Below are positions 1 to 13,600 of a DNA stretch of 36,425 nt, one piece after another. Origin of the DNA: Acanthaster planci (lineage: Eukaryota > Echinodermata > Asteroidea > Valvatida > Acanthasteridae); NCBI RefSeq assembly GCF_001949145.1, contig NW_019091435.1, positions 161,750 to 198,174 on the forward strand, in the 5' to 3' direction. Positions within the stretch are counted from its first letter, which is position 1; each line of letters opens with the position of its first letter. The notes beneath the pieces were generated by a model that did not search any database, had not been told where the DNA came from, and saw only the letters and a program-made list of their open reading frames with translations. Both the position numbers and the translations under genes were made by a program.

Positions 1-1553
1 AAAATTGTACATGTACATGTACAGTAGGGCTGCACTCCTCGTGTTGCGGATTCATGCATAAAATTACCTCAATGCTTGTGGCAGCCCAACCCCTGTTACA
101 TAACGGTTCTTTCCGGATATGATTTGGTTCATGCGCACACGTCGTGCGCATTCGCCATGTTCTTCAGAAGCAAAGATGGCCGCCTGTCGATGTAAACCTG
201 GTCCATGTGTAGCTCCAAAAGTGTGCCCAAAACTCCACATTTCTGTCCTATGATTTTCAGCTCTTCAATGCCTATTGGAATCGTCTTCATTCAGCGATCA
301 AAGTAAGGATACTTTTGTAGTAATAACGCGATATTACAGTGAACTTCGTATATGGAATTCTTCCCCTTTAACCACTCAGACGCGATCAGTCAAGCAATCA
401 CATAGGCCTATCTTCAACTTCCAGTTGATGTAGCCTTGTAGGCCTGCATGTAAATGCTTGCCTGTGTTCACCATGTTAGCTCACAATTACCACCATCACA
501 TCAGCTTGGGCCCAGTGCGGAGGCATTAGTCCTAAGCCCCTCAATTAGGCTAAACGGTAGGTTGGACGTGCAATTTCCACTTACCTCTTTCTTTGTTTCT
601 TTTTAACGCTTACATAAGTTATGATCTCCAAATTTCCTGACCAAGGTTTCGCCGGTTACGGAATCAACCTGATTGAGAAGTCAGTCGCTATCTACATGTA
701 CGGCCCAGATCTACCGGTCGCTCACTCGAACTCTATTCAACCACTTGCCGGGTACTGCACGCAGCGCCCCCTGTAGTTACGTATTTACACCTAGATAGAC
801 TTGTTCATAGTGCTACCATCCGCCGCATATCTCCTAAGAAAAAGCATTTTTCACCCGGTCCAACTTTGGGGTTATTTGCGTGTAACTTCGTTTGGTAGTC
901 GGCTAGATAAAGTGCTTTGGATCGTCTTTCTTCATTTTATAAATCCAATTCAAACAAATTTAATGCTCATGAAATCACAAAAGACACAGACTTGCAGTAT
1001 AATTTTTTTCTCACAAATCGAAGTATGTCATATGCAACTTGCTGTAGTAGTTTGCTTATTTTATCCATTCGTTTAGAAAAGAAGACCATTAGGGAAAGAC
1101 AACTTATTATTGATCGAATACACATCAATATCAATTTGATTCGTTCGTCCTCTAAGCCTTTTGGGTGAGGTGCAATTATCGAGATCGAGTTGCCCTTCTG
1201 ATGACCCCACGTGAGTTTTAGACATTGGCATAAATGTAATCCACTGTTTCCGCTGTCTGAGGCCTACAACTACAGACACAATGATGACTAATGATCATAA
1301 CCTTACTTCCATGGTTGTAATGCTGGGCTTCAAGGGTCCTTAAGACCCGAACGAAATTCGTTCAGGATCACACGAAGTACTGAAGTCAATTGACATTCTT
1401 CTGTTGATGTAGGCATATCAAATTCAGAACCCTCAGTGAAAACGCGTAGGATTGTCTGGCATTTTAAATTGCGTTCTTCTCCGATTCATGGCGGACTAGT
1501 TGTAGGACATGGGTCTGTGAGCAATACGTAGTTCCTTCCTTGGATCACTACAG
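1..1553. other. Upstream region of the ankyrin-ROC-COR-caspase gene
   Basis: No convincing coding exon is visible; the open frames here are short and lack splice logic or recognisable motifs. The region should contain the promoter and any 5' untranslated exons. A pyrimidine-rich stretch ending in CACTACAG at 1553 is a plausible splice acceptor, so the first coding exon may begin at 1554 behind a non-coding upstream exon. If transcription instead reads through, a four-codon upstream ORF (ATG at 1488, stop at 1497) would precede the main start. I see no TATA box that can be defended. Confidence 0.4.
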
Positions 1554-1581
1554 GGAGAAACACTGCACCGCAGCACTTACC

Positions 1582-1698
1582 ATGGGTTCTACTGCTACTG
1601 ACCGATTACTTTCTGCCGCTATGAGCGGGGACAGTCAAACAGTGACAAAATGCATCAACGAAGGTGCAAACATCAATGCCAGAGATATAGCATTGCTG
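1582..1698 (+). CDS. Exon 1: start codon and first ankyrin repeat
   Basis: Translation is placed at ATG 1582 because its context (TTACCATGG) is close to the Kozak consensus and the frame runs directly into an ankyrin helix pair (AAMSGDSQTV through GANINARD). The exon ends at a GTAAGT donor in phase 0. It encodes residues 1-39. The frame stays open upstream to a TTG at 1540, but there is no earlier in-frame ATG. Confidence 0.8.
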
Positions 1699-4600
1699 GT
1701 AAGTTTAACAAATTGGTTAAAAGTTGGATATCCAAAACATGTTTTTGTAGAAACAGAATGCCTTTCCTTAAAAAATGAACCCGTGTTTAGATCTCATAAT
1801 GTACTAAAACGGTATTCTACAGACCTTACAGGCCTATATTTTCAAGATTCGAACACATTTTTAAAGCTCTAACATGTTTTTAAAATGCGAATGAAATTTC
1901 CCTACTTGCATTTCATTCCAAATTGCATTTCATTCGAATTTAGCAGGCATCCGATCTTTGAGACCTAAAGGGTCCGAACCGTTTCTAGCTGTGTTATAGG
2001 CATCACTTTGCGGAAATGCCCCAACTCTGATAATCTCTATCGTGAAGTTGTGATTTACATGTGAACACAAGGGCTATACATTAAAGTAATGCAATAAAGT
2101 TTCAGAATGAACCTATGACCCTATAGATACAGTTTTTATCTGCAACTGTCTGTATAATAATAATAATATATCAGCTACGCTTGCAAGTTTGATTTATTTT
2201 GCCTCACTCAGTGAAAGCTAGAACACAATGAACTAGACGGAGTGAAGGAGCCAACGCATTACATTCGGTACTGGGTGTAGGGCCTGTAATACACACGAGA
2301 ATAGGCCAGCTGGAGACGAAAATTACCGTGGCACCATGCTATCAAGTCTTGGATTATTTTCGCCTTAGTAAGTTCAGCGCATCCCCCAGTGGCGTAACTA
2401 TGGGGGGAACCCCATTGGATTCCCCCTCCCCTTGCTTGAAATCTGTGGATAATCTCTGTAGAGTTTACGAAGCTATGCAGCTGCAGCTTATTGGTGCCTC
2501 ATTGAGAAAACATGTGCACCCCTCGCACCCGACATTAAGCCCTCGTTACGCCACTGGAAGCCCCATGAACGTGTTTCATCGTCTGAGACGGTCTAATTAA
2601 ATTCGCGTGAAACAAATCGTTGTAGACTGGGAGTTTAAACGAACCCCCCCCCCCGTTTGCTTCTGAGTTTCGCTCCGTGTTTGTTTTTGGGTTTTGTTTT
2701 TTTAATTTTTTAATAAATACATTTTTCAGTTTTATAATGCCCATATCATACGACGTTGAGTTCCAAAGCCCATTGTGATAGTCCTTTGTATAAAATATGT
2801 CTTTACAGCGACAAAAATTCCACTTTGGGGTTTGAGAAACCCCCCCCCCGTCTCTCACAACCACTGGGGAACGGGCCTGTCATGTGCTATAAGAAATAGG
2901 AAACTCCTAGTCCAGCTTTCAGGCGATGTTTGATCATCATCTCCAAATACCATCTGGTGTTTTCCAGCAAACTCACATTACCCACATGTTCTTACCTTGA
3001 GTGGAAAGGCGCGTAAGAATGTACGAGTGTACGGATGTCCTAATTATGGGCGGAGATCTCGGGGGTGGAGAATATATATCACTTTTTGACCTACGGAGAT
3101 TTAAAAATATAATCACCCCCCACACACACACCTTTCAAGTCACCCACGTTATGCGCACCCGTAGCCTGAAGTAGTACCTTGGACCCTGCATGCCGTGCTG
3201 CACAAGGATGGCCTTTCAGAAATCATGCCCCACATATGTGACAAGAAATCTCCACCCTTGGTCATACCGAAAGAAATATAATGTCCCTTCAGGTGGCGTA
3301 ACTACAAAGTTGGCATGGGGGACAAGTCCCCCCCCCCCAGTGGAGGTCCAACCCGGTGCCACAACAACTCCCCAACCCCATTTTCAAAATTTGAAAGGCA
3401 CCATACCGCTAGATGTACGAACCGCACTTCATCAGCTTTAGTGCACCCTTTTATAAATGTACGCATCCACGGGTGCCCGCCTAGAATTCCACCAGAGGTA
3501 AATACGCCACTGCAGGCTCATCATTCTTATACTGCCGTTGCATCTTGTTTTTACCAGTTCGCCAGATCACCACTGCACTATGCTGCTGGAAGTGGGTATG
3601 ACGTCATATGTGATTTACTTTTACAAGCCGGCGCAGACGTCAATGCCGTCGATAAGGTAGGTACAGATTGGGTCAGTTGTCTTATTTTGGTATCCAGAAA
3701 TTTGACCTCATTTCAACAACATGTCCATGTTACAACGGGCACAGTTAATTATGGTTCGGTCAATGTGAGAGTTTTGCATCATGAGGGTAACAATTAATCT
3801 CACGAGAAGCTTACTCTGGGCACAGGTGTGTGCGCGCACGGTGCGAAGTATTTTTTTACAAATATGATCATGTAGGCCTAACTTCTTTTTATGGGGGCCG
3901 CCGGTGCCCGATTACAACATTCAGCCATACCTTTCTCGTGGTTCACCTCAGTGTTCCGAAACTACGTACGCATTCCCTCCCAAAAACCGCTGGTGCACCC
4001 AATCCGACCCCTCACAGCTCTTTATCAACGAGACCTTTACAGTTCAATGCCAATATCCGGAACGCGACATAAGAGCGCCACGCTAACATGTTGATGAATA
4101 CGAGAGACATTTACTCGGTGCTGTCATTCTGACACAAATTTTAACGTATAAAAATTGCATAAAAATTTATAAATATACACATTTATAAATAAAAGACAAG
4201 TGTGAAACAATTTCTCGTTAAAAGAGCACGTATTATGTCACTAAAACCCGAGTCTTTCATCTTTTTACAACAAAAAGTGAAAATAATAATGATTGAAGAG
4301 AATCGACTAAGCCATTCCAGTTCAGTATCCTGCGATAAACAATATTGATTTTAGATTTTGACATTCGGTTAACTGGACTGACACGCTTTTCTGGCACTAC
4401 TTCAAGCACCATACGCCTTTCTTAATATTTATGCTGACGTCACGTTTGTCAGCCAAAGCGAGGCTGGGGGCGGTACACTTTCAAGATGGCCGCGAAGCAC
4501 TGCGCAGTTCCGATGTGCTCCTCAAACAAAATGAAATCTCCGCCAGAAAGAAGCTTTCGTTTATTTCCAACAGACCTTAAACGCCACAAACTGTGGATAC

Positions 4601-7600
4601 TGAATATCAGACGGGACGAGGGGTCTCTGTTTTTAGCAGTGACACTGAGAGATGGGGCCTTCAAGCAATTTCCAATGAAGACTTGGCATTTTTCAGACCA
4701 TGTCTCATGACCCTATGTCTCATACTGAGTCATAGGGTTTGTACATAGGGCGTCAAGTGAACTTCTTATAACTATGGGACTCTTTCCATATGGCGTAATA
4801 ACTGGGCCTAAATGTAAGATGTTAATATGGAGAAAAATATCCGTAGATGCAGGCTCCTGGTTGCCCCTGAATGCATGGCCCCACACAAATACCTAACGAT
4901 AACGTTAACATTGCACGCAACCAGGAGGTTCCTTTCCACCAGTACTTTTGATCCCCCTTTGACATACTGTTCAACAAACCCAAATGTAAGTGTCGGGGAT
5001 AACGCTGAGGTCTCTCGAATTCACCGCCATCTTGCGTTGTGTGTACTTTCTGGTGCCGCCTATAGCCTCACTTTTGGTTCACAAAATGTGACGTCAGCAT
5101 ATATATTAAGAAAGGCGTATAATCATGAATGTTAGATGTCAAGGTAAAAGAAGAATTAAGACGGAGGGAGTAGGTCCTGTGTTAATGTAAACCCTCCAAA
5201 AAATCCAAATTAAGGTGATACACGTCATTATAATCACATATTAAACCAGAAGCAGTCACAGTTGTCTATAGACCTTTTTCCAGTGATGTCACCATCGTGC
5301 TGGAACTCTGGTGTGTTGTGATGGTAATGAGTGCATAGTGTTGTGATGGAAATCCATTTATTCAAGATAAACTAGTCAAGCATGCAGCGTTCGCACGTGC
5401 GCTTGCACGTTGTTGAAGCTGCCCGTAGGAATACTATATACGATCACCGTGGCCAAGGCAGTCCACACGTGGTGGTATTGTTTAAATTTAGTCACGTCCG
5501 TGAAAAAAAGTCTATACATGTAGAACAAGTCAAGGGCCTCAGAGAAAATTTGCAGGATTTTTTCTCTTGAAACAAAATTAAAAGTAGAACTTGGATTCTG
5601 CAATTTGTCATCATTTTTATCCACAGAACGGGAGAAGTCCATTACATTACACTGCTAAGAGCGGCCATATCAATATATGCAAAGCACTGATCCGTACACC
5701 ACGTACATTGCTGGAGCTAACTGATCAGGTAAAGGAATACAATGTTTATCCGTCAGTGGGTAAGATTGTAATGTAGCTTTTTGTGGGTGGCACCGTTGTT
5801 TGCAAAGTACACGCATATCAAACAACGTTTGTTCTAGTCCTTCGGTCTCGTTGGGAAACGCAATGTTAAAATTCTGTCCCTATAAAAGTAATTTATTTTT
5901 CTGTACTGAATTAATATTCTTCTCGTAAAAGCAAATTTAAAGGTGAGAATTGCGTATTGCTTAAAGCGGTTCAATGGCTAATATTAGTCAAGGCGTGCAT
6001 TGAAAAAGAAATCTGAATTACAAGTATAAAGACACATGGTGTTTTTCGTTTATTAAACATAGTTTATGTTTACAGACATTACCCTTAATTATAAGGGTGT
6101 GGTATCTCGTAATAACCATGTTAGGTTATCACTTTGTCCGTCACACCAGCAATATTTCGCATATTAATTTCAGATTCGTCATATCTTTCTCTCAGTGGTG
6201 TAACTAGGGCTAAATGTCCGGGGTACCCGGAATGCACACATTATTTTCTTTCAAGAAAACCGCGAGAAAATAGGCTAAAGCTGTATAGCTATATAAACTC
6301 AACGGAGATTATTCACAGATTTCAAATGGGAGCAGTGCAACTGGGGGAGGCACTCGCATCCGACTTCGTGCCTCCTGTAGTTACACCACTGCTCTCTGTT
6401 CTTTTATTTGTCTGTCTTTTATGAGTAGTTTGGTGATACGCCGTTGCAGACGGCTGCCGCATGGGGCAACAAACATATCTGCGATGCACTCATAGGGGTC
6501 GGTGCAAGCGTGACATCGAAAAACAAGGTGTGGTAGCAAGTATATGAAATCGTTTGTAGATTTCACTTTATGTGTATCTGGTATTCTAGGTGGTTTGAAT
6601 TGCGAAGAAAGCCTGGAAAAATCTTAGGGTGATGCCTACATTTGAAAACGGGGTTGAGACTTGTTCCACCAGTACTTTTTTTTTTTAGCTGAGAAGAGAT
6701 ATTATGATATTCCTTCCCGCCAGGCACTTGTAAATAAGAAAGCACATTTGGATCGAGACGGAAGGTATAACATTTTTCACCTTTACCATCTAAATGTCCT
6801 CGTTGGATACCGTACAATGATAGGCATATAAAGGATCATTTTAGGGCAGGTTTACCTCCTAACCGTTTTTCAATCGGATAGCACGTTAGTCTGACACCAA
6901 GATTGTTCACTCAGCTCTGTGCAGTGTGTTATATACCCTCTATCGGTAATTTTTTTCGAAAATACTTGATTTCAATTTAAAGAATAAGTTTAGTTTTACT
7001 GTTACCTGTAGACCTTTTGCATTACTTTACGAATTTGAAACTATTTTCATCACATTTGTTTCATTTTAGCTTGGCCGTAGTGCACTCCACGAGGCATCCG
7101 AAGCAGGTCACATGGATACATGCAGGGCACTCATTGCGGCCGGCGCCAGCCCTTTCGCTATCGATAAGGTGTGTGTTGAAATTTCATTCAAAAATTTATT
7201 CTAAACGCTTCCACTATCTAAACATATAAAACAGGTTACATAAAAAAGTGGAAAAATAGATTTTGAAACATTTGAAATGCTGTTAAAATAACTACAGGTA
7301 TCCAGCTGGTTAAACCACTACATTTTCACTATGGTAGGCACTTTCTACTGTAAGAAACATTCGGAACAGAAAAAAGAGCAATCCTTTATCTTGATGAGAT
7401 TATCTCTGCACAATGAAGGGTAGTTTGTTTTAATCAAGCAGTTATTCAGCCCAGTGACTCAGAAAAACTAAAAGCGAATGAAAGTTAAAGTAAAAAGATG
7501 TACGAAGAATTTCGTTAGCACAAACCCTCAAGTATTAATTTACCAAAACTTAAAAAAACCTGAATGTGAAATAAAAGGAAACATTTTAAGACAATAGCTT

Positions 7601-10600
7601 CTTTAAACAGCCAACACTTTCTTCTAAAATGCACACTGTGTCAAAAGAAATGAATAGGATTGCCGTGTCGAATACACTCTCTCCAGAAGCGTATTCAGGA
7701 GATTACGAAAAAAAACGTTTGCTTGGGCGAGTTACTATTCGGCCTGGGGAACTAATATTTTGCCTGGGGCGGATTATTATTTGCGTGGGTTACACGTTAC
7801 GCCATTTCATACAGGAATGCAATACCCCACTGCATCTTGCCGCAAGCAGTGGTAAAGGCAAACTCTGTTCGACTCTACTAAACAAAGGTGCCGACGTGTC
7901 AGCGAGAAACAAGGTAAGCTCTTATCAGGTTGCCCTGTACAACCACATGAGCAGTTAGAGGTACTGCACGAAGGAAAGACAACCGGATCCACTAATCCAT
8001 GCCCGTTAGTCAACAAGGTTTAAATAGCAAATGCCAACGTTCGAAACTTGGAGTAATATATAGTCGTATTATGTGACATAACTAACAGGGGCGTGATCCC
8101 GAGTTTTCCCGGGGGGGGGTGTGAACGAAAGCAACGATGGTAAAGATGCGAGTGCGTAGTGCGAAACCCTTACGGCGTATGGTCCGGGGCATTTTTGATT
8201 CTAAGCGCTCTGTCGTGCAATTTCAGGCAGTATGATCTCTCTTTTTTCTTCCCCGTCCCTCTTCTACTTCCTCTTGTATTTAATTTTTTTTTTGGTGGAA
8301 AAGGGGACGTGTCCCCCCCCCCACACCCCCTCCCCCGAATGGACCCTGGCTAATAAGCATGGCCTATGGACATCAAATGTTAAAGTGAGCGTGTTTCCTA
8401 AGAATAAAACAAATTTTCAAGGGTACACATTCTGGCGGGAAAATTAACTGTTCCAAATAGATTTCCTCCAAAACCACCAAACAAATCAAAAAAAAGAACG
8501 AAGTACTACCCAGAATAAGACAAAGAACATTCATCATTCATCTGACCAGTTACTTCATGGAAAGCAGCTTAATCGACCCTCTTCTCCCTTCTTTTGAGGC
8601 CAAGGCCGTACCTCATGCTATTAAAGCTGTTGGGCAATTCAGATAGGTACCTGCTATAATATATTTTCGGCAGGTTTTGTTTCCTGCCTGGCATTTTGAT
8701 GTAAAGGCCTTTTATTTACTGTAGGGATAGTCGGATAGAATGTGTTTTATATCTCCTGCAGAGTCGAGTTCCTACCTTAACAATAATTGAATCAGTCTCT
8801 AGAAGTAGGGAAAAAGGGATTATTTTAATTGTTAAGGTGTGGGAATTTTACAAGTAGCGTTGAATGAAAGGAATGCATAAAAGCTGTACTGTTGTGTTGT
8901 GTACTATACCAGTACTGTTGTGTCGGGCCACTTCCAATTATTCGATTTTCAGCCAGACAGCTGTACCGGTATTGCTTACGAAAACTGTCTTCAACTTCAC
9001 TGTCTAACTGAATAGCCTGTGCAATTACATTTATTCTTGGAAACATTTGTGCGCATATATACAGAACGGTGATACGCCCCTGCACGTAGCCTGTATAAAG
9101 GGACATGCCTATCTTTGCCAGCTGCTGTTGGATGGCGGAGCAGATGTAATGGCAAAAAATCAGGTAATGTCAAATGCACTTCACTTTGCAAATGTCCTGG
9201 GAAAGATTTGTTTTGCTCCTCACTCAGTGTTTAGCAAATTTTATATGTCATGCTTACTAATATTACGGAGGCAGGGTTCTAATAATCACATAACAACGAC
9301 TGTTATTTACATTGCTAAATCTATATTTTTGGCGGAAGTATCCCTGTTCAGAAACTGTTTTGAAGATAAGTCCGCCAACCGCATAACTTTGGGAGTATTT
9401 TGGCCGTTTGTATAGGATTGCAAGGTGATGCAGTGGGCAGTAACATTGGGCATTAATGAGTTGTTTTACCAGGTAGTTTGTGATGAAATCAAATCAAATC
9501 GAAATTAAATCGAGTGTGGATTAAATAAACGATTTCAGTCAGTATCATTATGAATTATTGCGAAAACATATGATTTCAGGATGGCGACACAGTGTTGCAT
9601 ACAGCGGCTGCTCATTGTAGACTTGACGCCTGCCGAGTCATACTGCAGAATGGTGGGGACGTTTGCGCCAGGAATCGGGTAAATTCTGCCTAAAAATCAG
9701 CCCTTGAGAAGGTTCTTACAATGATTTTGAAGCTGCGTTGCATCAGTAGTGTATGTAAGCGTATTGCTGCCAACGCGAATAAAATATTGTATCTCTTTTA
9801 AACTACATAGTTATCTTGTTTAAATAAATTAGTTATTTCGTTTAAACGAGATAGCTACATGTATGTCGTTTAAACGAGATACAAAGTCATTTGAACGAGA
9901 TAACCATGTTATTTAAACGAGATAACCATGTCATTTAAACGAGACAACTATGTCGTTTATACGAGATGACAATGTCGTTTAAACGAGAAAATAAGTCGTG
10001 TAAACGAGATAATAAGTCGTTTAAAGGAGATTGGCAGCAATTCGCTTCCATAGTAGTGTACTGAACTAACATTCATTGAGGAAATGGCATCCCATGTAGG
10101 TCGATGTGGTTTGCAACTGTCCTTTGGGGAACAATAGTCGTACATTAAAAATATTGGTTCATTTTATGGGGCGGATCCAGGAAATTTTCCAGGGCAGGGT
10201 AAGGCTGGAGGTTTTTAATGTCTCAGTTTTTTTCGCGGACAAGCGGAAACAACTATGAAATATTCCATGACTTTTTTTTTGCCCCTGGATCTGTGCCTGT
10301 TTGATCAAACCTTTTAACAGATATAACAGATCAGCAGAACCGTGGGTCCGTGATTATATGGCGTTCCCAGAAATGTACCACCTGCATGATGTGTGCACTA
10401 TGTCTTCGACAAGATTATCACCTAAACTAAACGTGACGTGGTAGCACGACGGATTCTGTACGCCGTGTCGTCACATCATGCCACCACTGCTTCTCCATTG
10501 CTTACGCCAGACAAGTTTTCTCATGCATCGTGCATGCATCCATAATACATGTACATATTTCCGTGTCTAAATTTAGTCCTTTCTTGCCTGTAGTGTTTAA

Positions 10601-13600
10601 CTATCCCTTACACTTCCCAACAAATAAAACCACTGTTTTCTGGGGTACGAACAAAAACAAGTTAAAGAAAGCTCACAAGAATTAAGTCACTGGTCTGCCT
10701 CTGTGAGAGTTCAGTGCAACAGTGGAACTTGACGGGCGACAGGAGAGGTAGATGTCCAGGCACAAACATAGCACAAATATCTTTTAGGACGACCAGTGCA
10801 TCGCGGGACGCAACGGTAGTACACGACACCTCATGTGTGCTGCCATGGAAGCTACAGCATGCCGCAACTTCTCTATAAGTCTTCAAAGGGCAGTCAACTT
10901 GAAGCTGTGTCGTCGCCTCTCGTGTTCTAGGAAGCGACGCAGGATAGAACCCTACACGTAACTTTTTCTTATCGGAACACGAGGCCACCCACAGAGCTAT
11001 ACAGGGTGTCCCAGAAAAAACAAAACCCTGAGAAAAGGGGTTAATATGCCCAACCCATGAGATATGATTATAATGTATAAGGATCTACGAAAAGTAGAAG
11101 CAGTATTCTTTCTAATGATACCTTGATGGTATCCCTCCTGTCATGCATGACTGAACGCCATTGTCAATCACAACATTGACACAGATGACCAATAGTGATA
11201 GTTTTATGGTTCAGTTAACGAGTAGGAGATTGTCACCGCTTTCCTCCTTGCCTGTTTACAGATTGGCAACTCTCCGTTACATGTAGCGGCAAGCACTGCA
11301 CATGCAAGCATCTGTGAATTGTTCATTGCAGCGAATGCAGATGTTCTTCTCAGGAATAATGTAAGACATGATCACACCACTGCCAATACACTTTACGTGT
11401 GTGCTTTCTGGTAGTGCTTGGTGGACCGTGGACCATTGGTTCCATAGAAACATACATATTTTAAGTGTAGCTGCAATTAATTTTGTACACTCACTTTTTC
11501 TTCATCTTTGTATTCTTCTTTAACGAATGAAAGCTCTTTTACTTTCTTATTATCGTTTCATGCATTGAAAAGTGAATGCTTTAAACAATTAAATTACCCA
11601 TACTTTCCCAGACATCTTAGGCCACCGTTGCCATGAAGTCATCTAAGGAAGACACGGTTAAGTACATAGGTGTTTGTGTTCAAATTGTGAACCCAGAATA
11701 TACTAACTAAAAACATCTCTGAGAGAAGGACTGATGCTTTGTTATTGCTATGCACATTAACAATGAATTAGCAAAGAAGAGAAAACTGAGTCCAGGAAAG
11801 TCTGCAGAAATCCAGGCCTTTTTTGTGTGCAAACCAATGTAACATTGAAGCTTCTTCCTGAGATGACGTAACAGTTTTGCTTATGAATATGGAAATCTCA
11901 TTTGCATAAAAACCAAAGTGGTAAAGTACCCTTCGAAAATATGAAACAAAAGTAGGAAATAAGGTACATTTTTGAGGTTAGTATTAAAAAAAATGATTGC
12001 GGCTATCCTTTAAACGGAGTGTAAATGTCAGTACGGAGGTCAGGTTTACAGTATTATAAACTGCAAAGTCTACAATTTGCATTTACAATAATAAGACATT
12101 CAAACGAATCAATTTCAAAGGTTTGTAATAATTGTTAAGCATATTTTTATTAGGTGTTCTGGCTTATTTTCCCATATTTAAATCTAACGACGCAAACTTG
12201 TATTTGTTTAATTCGAGTGTGCATCACAAACTGGCCCATATTATCTCACAATATTCATGGATAGGCACATTTGAGTGAAAGTGATATTACTGTGTTCATT
12301 GCAGGACGGACACACGCCCAAAGGTGTCTTGCCACGTACATCCGGTAATGCTGGCAAGATTATTACCCAGGCAGAAAAGGTATACCGGGTCTAGATTAAC
12401 CTTGATAAATGTGAAACAGGTAGCTCATAATTCGAAAAATCGATTAAATCATGTGTGTGTGTTTTTACAATTAAAACGATACCAATTACGCGTTCCTTCT
12501 TCAAAGTCGTCTATAGTCTCAGCTCTTCATCAATGAAGAGAACATTCTACACACTCATTCGATTCCAGACGAGAGAGTTTCCGCTGTTGTTTTTCAACTT
12601 TGTTTTAGTCAATATCTTGGGAATTTGTTCTTTGCATAAATATTTCTCAAGTTTTGTGTCAACAAAAATGAATTATCTCTACATGAGTATTAATGCTCTG
12701 TCGTGCTTTAACACACAAAAATCCAGTGAAATCCTGTTCGTCTGGCACATACTAAAGGTGGGGATTAATGTGCAGAAACTTCCTCGCTTCTAAAAGTGTC
12801 TCAGGGAGGCATCAGATACAGCTAACTATTTGCGTGAGGGAAGACGGTATAACATGGTACAGTGAATTACTAAATCCATTAGAACATTTGAATAATCCAA
12901 TGACTGATAGACTTGGTCGTTAAAAACTATCATGGATGCATCGCCTCAGCTTTCGAATTTCTAAGAATTCTAAACAAGGCCCACGTTTAACTTTTGGTAA
13001 TAGAAGCAAAAATTCGACAAGTTAATTCAAATGGGGACTGAGCCTGTCAACATTGTGAAGCTGTTTCTGGTCGGCGATCCCAAGGCAGGCAAGACAACCC
13101 TGCGAAAAGCTTTGATCAAGGTAGCACCTTCAATTTTCTTGAAAAGTTCTTTCTTGTACAGTGACGTTTAGACTTACCCAAGACCGATGACCAAATTATT
13201 TTAGTGTTATGATAAGGAGTAGTGACTCAGATTTATTCACGAGTTCATTTAACAAATGTCATTTCTGAAAACCAAATCACCCGATCCAATTACCCACCAA
13301 TGTTAATAAACGAGGATTTCAAAGCTAAGTGCCATCTTTGAAGCTTGCCGGTAATATATTACCACGAAATGTGTGATATTTGTTTTGCGTGTCAAGCTAA
13401 TAAGGGGGGCTCAAAGTCGGTAAGGCATTGAGCAGAGTTTTTATTCTCTTGAATAAGCAAAATTCAAGACCCGTAATTCGGAGAGTGAGTTAAACAACCT
13501 TTCTAAATGATCTTTTTCTAACGGGAAACAGACACGGGGAAAAAGAGTTAACAAAGTACCATCTTGGAATTCAACCATAGACCCCATCAATACTTATCCA

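Larger units (their letters stand above)
1699..3557 (+). other. Intron 1
   Basis: It contains two hAT-like MITEs (2387-2556 and 3290-3512, listed separately) and two similar runs of C near 2647 and 2841, each following a GTTTAAAC/GTTTGAGAAA-like stretch, which may be remnants of another repeat. No further exon is seen. Confidence 0.6.
3657..5626 (+). other. Intron 2
   Basis: It contains the THAP-bearing inverted-repeat element at 4411-5120. The stretch 4130-4300 is strongly AT-rich. No other feature is supported. Confidence 0.6.

Noticed and set aside
175-258. ATGGCCGCC start as a first exon (MAACRCKPGP...)
   Set aside because: The good context is followed by only a short frame with no donor giving a compatible join to exon 1; AAGATGGC is also a common promoter motif.
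801-1279. Overlapping small open frames upstream of the gene
   Set aside because: They overlap in different frames and strands and show no motif, start context or splice logic.
9797-10031. CRISPR array
   Set aside because: The units are directly joined without unique spacers, differ among themselves and lie in an animal intron with no cas genes.
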